A stretch of 7,213 nt of DNA. Origin: Candidatus Gorgonimonas leptogorgiae (GTDB lineage Bacteria > Pseudomonadota > Gammaproteobacteria > Pseudomonadales > Endozoicomonadaceae). Positions 1 through 6,200 of this stretch are shown here, in pieces. Where the stretch lies: assembly GCA_929200515.1 (NCBI GenBank), contig CAKNAD010000151.1, forward strand, positions 1-7,213, given 5' to 3'. Position numbers and translations under genes: made by a program. Each line of letters starts with the position of its first letter. Within the stretch, counting starts at the first letter, position 1. The notes beneath the pieces were generated by a model that was given only the letters and a program-made list of their open reading frames with translations, ran no database searches and was not told the origin of the DNA.

Positions 1-25
1 GATTAAAGTCAAATTTATCTGTCAT
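1..25 (-). CDS. 5' end of a downstream gene (truncated by window edge)
   Basis: An ATG at 25-23 opens a frame reading MTDKFDFN before the window ends. It is preceded by GAGGT, eight bases from GAGG to the ATG, which is a good Shine-Dalgarno match at normal spacing. The gene lies on the same strand as the giant gene, about 236 bases downstream of its stop. It could be co-transcribed with it or have its own promoter. Eight residues are too few to assign a product. Confidence 0.6.
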
Positions 26-30
26 ATGTT

Positions 31-37
31 TTACCTC
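31..37 (-). promoter_or_regulatory. Ribosome binding site of the downstream gene
   Basis: On the minus strand this reads GAGGTAA, with GAGG ending eight bases before the ATG at 25-23. It is the only convincing Shine-Dalgarno sequence at a gene start in the window, and it is the main reason to call the truncated gene. The giant gene has no equivalent in its 31 upstream bases. Confidence 0.6.
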
Positions 38-49
38 ATAAAGAGTTAT

Positions 50-77
50 AGTTTAGCATATGACACAGATTTGTGAA
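50..77 (-). promoter_or_regulatory. Weak candidate sigma-70-type promoter for the downstream gene
   Basis: On the minus strand TTCACA (77-72; five of six to the TTGACA consensus) is followed after 16 bases by TAAACT (55-50; four of six to TATAAT). It sits about 25 bases upstream of the start codon at 25. An overlapping TATAAC (50-45) is an alternative -10 at poorer spacing. In AT-rich DNA such matches arise easily by chance, so this is only a candidate. Confidence 0.22.
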
Positions 78-85
78 CACTACCG

Positions 86-250
86 TCATAAAACTTCTAA
101 ACTTGCTCCGTCCGGTCCTAGACAACAAGTCATAAGCGTGAAGGTAATGAACTGCCACCGTATAACTGAAACAAGGTTTTCACTTGCACTATCTCTCTTT
201 GTTCGTGGTTTTTCAAAAAGAATACCTGTAACACCCTCACCTAGAATACT
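86..250 (-). pseudogene. Possible remnant coding fragment, start-less
   Basis: A 54-codon open stretch on the minus strand encodes protein-like sequence of balanced composition (for example LFEKPRTKRDSASENL, then VIRWQF and CCLGPDGASL) and ends with TGA at 88-86. It includes Trp, Gly, Pro and Arg, which are scarce in the neighbouring giant protein, so it looks different in origin. There is no usable start codon near its beginning and an in-frame TAG sits at 253-251. If it was ever coding, it is now a fragment. A plus-strand frame overlaps the same bases, so a non-coding explanation remains equally possible. Confidence 0.22.
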
Positions 251-261
251 CTAATATTTTC

Positions 262-3200
262 CTAAGCACCAACTGCAACTATTATACATTTAGACCTTGG
301 AAGATGATCCGCCTTAGTATTATAAATATTCTTTATTTCATCAACTTTTATTCTGCTATCAGAACCACTATTATTGTTTTCATTTTCTATTTTTTTTGTT
401 TTTTCTTTTGCTCTCAAAGCTTCACTCTCTTTTTCTTTAGCCACCCTTTCAGCTTCTCTTGCAGATTCTTTTTCGCTTTTCTTTTTTGCTATCTTCTCTA
501 ATTCATCTTTCAAAACTGTATTAGCTACCTCGTTAACCATAAGACTAGCTCTTTCGGTTGCCTGTTTAACATGATCTTTCATGCATTCTTCTTGATGTTT
601 TATTTGATCTTTAACCTTCCTATTTACTTCTTCATGTAGTTTATCTCTTTGTGGCTTCATTGTTTCTTCTATTTTATCTTCTAGGTGTTTTGCTATTTTT
701 GCTGCTGCCATAGCTCCTACTCCATCCATTGCTTGTGCTCGTATAGATGGCTCTGTTCGTGATTGCATCTTATTAAACATTCTGTTAGTTATTTCTTTCA
801 ATGCATTATCGTTAATTGCTTGTTGCTTCTCTTTGAACTTATCAGTAATATCATTTTGTAATTTATCAGTGATTGTTTTATATTGATGTGTAGCTTGTTC
901 TTGTAGTTTATTATATATAGCGTTTTTATCAGTATGCATTTTTGTTCTGATATCAGGTGTAATTTCTGCTAATAACTTAGATTTTATATCTTTATTGATA
1001 CTATTAATCAGATTATCGTTAGATCTAGTAGCATCTAACTGCAAGTCTCCTGCTTGCTCAATTAAATCCCCATGGATATTGAAAAATTCATTACAAGTTT
1101 CTGATACTAAATTACGTAATTGTTTAGGGAAAGAGGTATCTATTGATATCCTAGGATTATTCATATGTTTATTACATATTTTTGCTATAGCTGTATTCCA
1201 ATTACTTCTAGCAATTTGTTCCATTTCATCAACAAATTGTTGTTTTATAGATAATTGTTTATAATATCGCATCATACCAAAAGCGTCGTTTTGTCTTGTT
1301 ATTGCTGCATTTATAATAGGCGATCTTGTAGGAGTTGCTAGTTGATAAGTTTCTTGTTGTTGCATATTATTTAATAATTTAGATATCGCCATAACTGGCA
1401 TGTTAGAAGTTTCTTTAGAAAAAGCTAATAATTTAACTACGTCATTTAACTCATCGTTACTACTAACATGCATATTGTTTAATATTTTTTGTTGTAATTG
1501 TGGTTTTTTTACTAATTGTTCTAAATACCTTGCTGGAATTTCAAGGTTATCTGTTTTAGAAGTAGCATCTATCATATTATTTAAAAATTGTTGTTCTTTT
1601 ATGTTTAATATATTTGGTTCATTATTATAAACAGCTTTTGGTTTTTTATTATGTACTAAAACTTTTTTATAGTCGTTTAACTCTTTAGCAACTTCATCTG
1701 TTTTACTTGCAAATTTTCCATCTCTAGGAGTATCTAAATGTACAATATTTCTAACTTTTATATTATTTGAATTATCTAATTCTTTTAAGATACTGTATCT
1801 TAATACCTTAGGAATATCTACACTACCTGATAAAATACCACCGCCTGTAAACATATCGACAGTTTTTTTAATATGATCTTCATCTGTTAAGCTATTTATT
1901 AATGATGAAATATGATAAGTGTATACACCCATTTCCATAGGACATTTGTCTAAAATGCTTAGTTCATTATCAATTAACCTTCGTCTTACTGATTTTATTT
2001 TATTAAAAATTAAATTATCATGGCCATGGTATGATAAATTTGTAAAAACTTTAAAATAGTTATTGGAAGTCTCATGTTTATTTACCGTTGTTTTAAATAA
2101 AAACGAATCTTTGTCTAAGTCATCTACCATGTTTGCAACTTGCTGATGTTTATCTTTTACAAAACAATCTACAACATTCCACCATGAACCAATAACATAT
2201 TCTGGAACATGCATGCCTTTAAGATGATTTTCTCGTATAACTGGAATTAATTTAAATAAATCATCCTTAGTTGCTGCACTAGTAGTATCTGAAGCTGCTA
2301 TTTCTCCTAATAAATCTAAGCAATGACAAGCAGTTCTATAGTCTGTAGTAGCGAAGCTTTTATCAATTAAATTTTTATTTTTAATTAAAGCATATACTTT
2401 ATCATAGTCGTTTTTCAACTGAGCAAAATGATAAAACATCTGTGGCATAGCGACAAATGTATCATTTGGAGTATTGATGACGTCTTTATATAAAGATGTG
2501 GTATGATCAAACTCAGATTTTAAATTATCAGATAAATCTACTGCATCTACCGCATCTACGGCATCTTTTGTATCTACGGAAGCAACTTCTGTGGCATCAT
2601 TGGTGGCTGCAGTTTTATCTGTATCTTGAGCTTGAGATGCCTCTTGTGTATTTTTTTCGGTGCTTGGTGCTTTTCGAGTAGTATTAGATGCACCTGATTT
2701 TTCTTTTTGTTTGGTTCTTTTCACCTTTTTACTAGAGGAAGTAGAAGCACTAGCTTGGGCTGTTGGTTGATTATTAGAACTAGATGTTGCTAATATTGCA
2801 TCACTGTTTTCACGATCTCGTCTGAATTGTTTTACTAAATCACTGCCTAATACATCATCTTTTATATCCTTTGAATTACTGTTTGCCAAAAAACGACATT
2901 TAGCACCTTGAGGATTAATAAGTTGTTTTATACAATCGCGTAATTTTATTGTTTGTATACCATGTCCTGGTTCGTTTAATTGAAGCTGTACATAATCATC
3001 CATCTGCATGCCTTTACCACTTTTTGTAATCAAATCTTTTGCCTTATCCAACTTATGCTCTTGGTTTTTAATTAATATATTTTCTTGGTGTTGCCGCTGC
3101 ATATCAATAGCACGCTGATACTCTCGATTTTTGATACCTTCATAGTTATTTTTCAGAGTAATTGGATTAGCTTCTCTTAATTTAGTTTTATTTTTTGCCC

Positions 3201-6200
3201 TCATTATTGTTGTCTCGGCATTGTTTATACTAGGTCGGTATTTTATTTGTACGTTATTATCGAGTAGTTTACTTTCTAATACATCTTTAAATTTTTCAGA
3301 TACATTTTGGTCCCTTATAAATGCGTCTACTAGTTGTTGTTTGTCTTCTCTTTTAAAACCATCTTGTGAAATAAGATTAGATACTTTTGTTGCATAAAAC
3401 ACTGCTACTCGAGGGTCTGTTTTTTTTGTTTGTAAATTATCTTTAATATTTTGTATAACCCCTGATTGTTTTAATATATTAATTACATCACTTATCGAGT
3501 TAGGCTTTGCTAATTTAGCTACCATATCTAACATATTTCCATGTATTACACCACTATTATAGTCTATATAACACTTAGATAGTTTATCTATATTCTTATC
3601 ATTATTTACTAAGGACTTAGTTACATCTTCGCTATAACCATTAGAAGCAAGATAACCAAGAGTTTTATTTACTTCATTAAACAACCCCACGGTATCTTTA
3701 TTGAATGGTACTTTATTTATTACATATGCACACCGTTTTAGAACACTATCTGCATGTTGTTTAATGAGATGGATATCCCCTAGTTGAGTGTTTAATATTT
3801 CAAAATATCTCTTTGTATCTGATATACTGTTTAGTTGATAACCCTCTAAAACTTGTATAAAGTGATTTCGTTGATATAAGGGACATTGCGTTGTATCTTC
3901 TATTCTTGTATCGTTTACTATAGTTGCACTAGTATCAGGTTTAACCGTTGCTTTAGGGCTTGATGATGATAAGGCAATAGCATCTGCATTACGGTTTGCT
4001 ACAACAGGATGATCGCTTAATTTATTAGTAGATGATACTTTTATTGGCTTATCAGTATCATCTGTAGTACTTTTTTTATCTGTATCTGCAACTTTAGCCT
4101 TTTGTGTCTTTTTGTCAGCTATTTGTGCTTGTTTGGCAGTATTAGTAGCTTCTGATTTTTCTTTTTTTTCAGATCTTTGCCTCTGGCTACTAGAATTAGA
4201 AGCACTAGCTGGTACTTTTAATTGCTTATTAGAACTAGGAATTTCTGATGTTGTATTGCGTCTTGTTATGCTAGGATTAGCAAACTTATCTAACTCCTGC
4301 TCTTGATTGTTACTTGATATATCTCTTTGGTGTTTCTTCTGAGCAGAAATAGCTTCAAGATACCTTTGATTTTCGATATTCTCAGAGTTCTGTTGCAGAG
4401 TAATTGGATTAGCTTCTTCTAATTTAGGCTTATATCTTGCTTGCATTATTATTGCATCGCCATTATTTGTGTTCCTTCGATATTTTATGTCTACGCTATT
4501 ATCTAATAATTTACTCTCTAATACATCTTTAAATTTTACAGATACATTGGGATCCTTGATGAATATATCTAATATGTCTTGTTTGTCTCTTGGTTGAAGA
4601 TAGCCCTGTGAAATAAAATCAGATATTCTTGTAGCATAAAATATTGCTTTTCTAGCCTCTGTATTTTTTGTTTGCAAATCATCTCTAATATTTTTTAAAA
4701 GATGTGAGTTTTTTAATACATAAGTTGCATCATCTATCCTGTTATTTTTTGCTAATTTATTTAGCAGACCTAACATATTGCCATGTATTGCACCATTATT
4801 AACATTTTGATAATAGCCAGCTAGTTTATCTAGATTGTTACTCTGGCTTACTAATAATTTACCTACATCTTCGCTATAATCAGAAGCAAGATAAGTAAGA
4901 GTCTTATTTATTTCATAAAATAATTTTCTAGTTTTTTCATTTAATCGCACATTAGCTATTATCTCTTTACATTCGTTTAGAATACTTTTTGCATGTTGTT
5001 TAGTGGGGTATATATATACGAGTTGACCATTTAATGTTTGATAATCTTGAAAATATTTATCTATATTTGCTATGCTGTTTGTTTTTAAATTATCTAAAGC
5101 TTTTATAAAACCATTTTTTTTGTATAAGTCACATGGCTCTATGTCTTGTGGTATAGTTGTACGAGTATAATTTTTAGTTAATGGTGCTTGCTCTTGCTTT
5201 TGCATCTGATCTGCTGTTGTCTTATTTTTAGTACTAAGTTTTTGTTTTAACTTTTTTTTAAGATTTTCATTAGATATTTCATCTGTAACTTTAGCCGTAG
5301 TAGGTGTTTTAGGCTCCGCAGTATTCGGAATGTCTCCTTGTTTATTTAAAGCTGTTTCTTTAGCTTCATCCGTGTCTACTGCTTGAGATCCCTTGTGTAT
5401 ATCATTTTTGCTATCTTGTCCTTGATTGTTAGCATTAGTAATAGTTGATTTTCCATGAGTATCAGGGCTTTGCAACTGTCTACTAGAATTAGAAGCATCA
5501 GCTTGTATTTTTGGTTGATCATTAGAATTAGATATTACTACTTTGTTGTCATTTAGCTTAGCACGGTTACTCTGATTACTATTACTCGTATTAGTATTAG
5601 AGGCAATAGTATTCACATTACTTTTTCTTACGACAGAAGGCGTTGCTTTTGTAATTTCATCTGAAGCTGTTAGTACGCGCTTTTTTTCAGTAAACTCAAC
5701 CTCTACTGTGCCACTGTTAGCTTGCAAATCATTAGGAATATAACCACCAGTGGAGACTGCTGCATCCTTATCCTCTGTTTCCTTATCCTCTGTTTCCTTA
5801 TCCTCTGTTAATGTCTCACTATCAACTTTTCTGTTAGAGGTATTGTTAGGTGATAGTTGTTTTGATTGTTCTATGTTTTCAATACTTGGCAACTGTTCAC
5901 TAGAATCAGCAACACTAGCTGCGGTTAATTTATCATCAGATGATACATTTTCTACTGTTGGATTATTTATAAAATCAGTTTGTTCCTGTAGTTTGTTTTT
6001 AATAAATGTAGAGTTATATATTTTATCGCAATAATCTATATCGTTATACCCTATACTTTTATATTGTGAAGCTGTGCGTCGACTAAGAATATTCAATAAG
6101 ATTGCATCTTGTAATGTTTCATTGTGTATGCTACGATCTTGGCGCTCAGAGCGGAGCTTAATATCTGATTTAAGATCAATATTATTTTGTAATAATATTG

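Larger units (their letters stand above)
26..261 (-). other. Unassigned intergenic region with raised GC
   Basis: These 236 bases lie between the giant gene's stop and the next gene's start. By hand count 61-240 is about 41% GC (74 of 180), clearly above the flanking coding sequence. The minus strand has a stop-free stretch from 250 to a TGA at 88-86 (54 codons) with no ATG near its beginning; it starts SILGEGVTGI. The plus strand is also open from an ATG at 60 to a stop at 254, without a ribosome binding site. No clear rho-independent terminator (GC-rich stem followed by a T-run) was seen after the giant gene. Possible explanations are a decayed gene or insertion-sequence fragment, a dispersed genomic repeat, or a structured RNA. 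I cannot choose between them from sequence alone. Confidence 0.4.

Noticed and set aside
102..121. Minus-strand CTAGGACCGGACGGAGCAAG resembling the SRP RNA tip (GGxCCGGAAGGxAGCAG)
   Set aside because: The GGAA tetraloop is altered to GGAC, and I could not find the flanking symmetric helices expected in a bacterial 4.5S RNA. The match is probably chance. An Infernal scan with the SRP models would settle it.
60..254. Plus-strand open frame of 64 codons in the spacer
   Set aside because: It has no ribosome binding site and overlaps an open minus-strand stretch. Its openness fits the raised GC of the spacer, so I describe it under the intergenic region and not as a gene.
239..261. Possible terminator just after the giant gene (TAGAGTATTCTA)
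   Set aside because: The stem is about four AT-rich pairs and is not followed by a T-run, which is too weak to call a rho-independent terminator.
2022..2031. Short palindrome CATGGCCATG
   Set aside because: It is only 10 bases long, lies inside coding sequence, and is within chance expectation.
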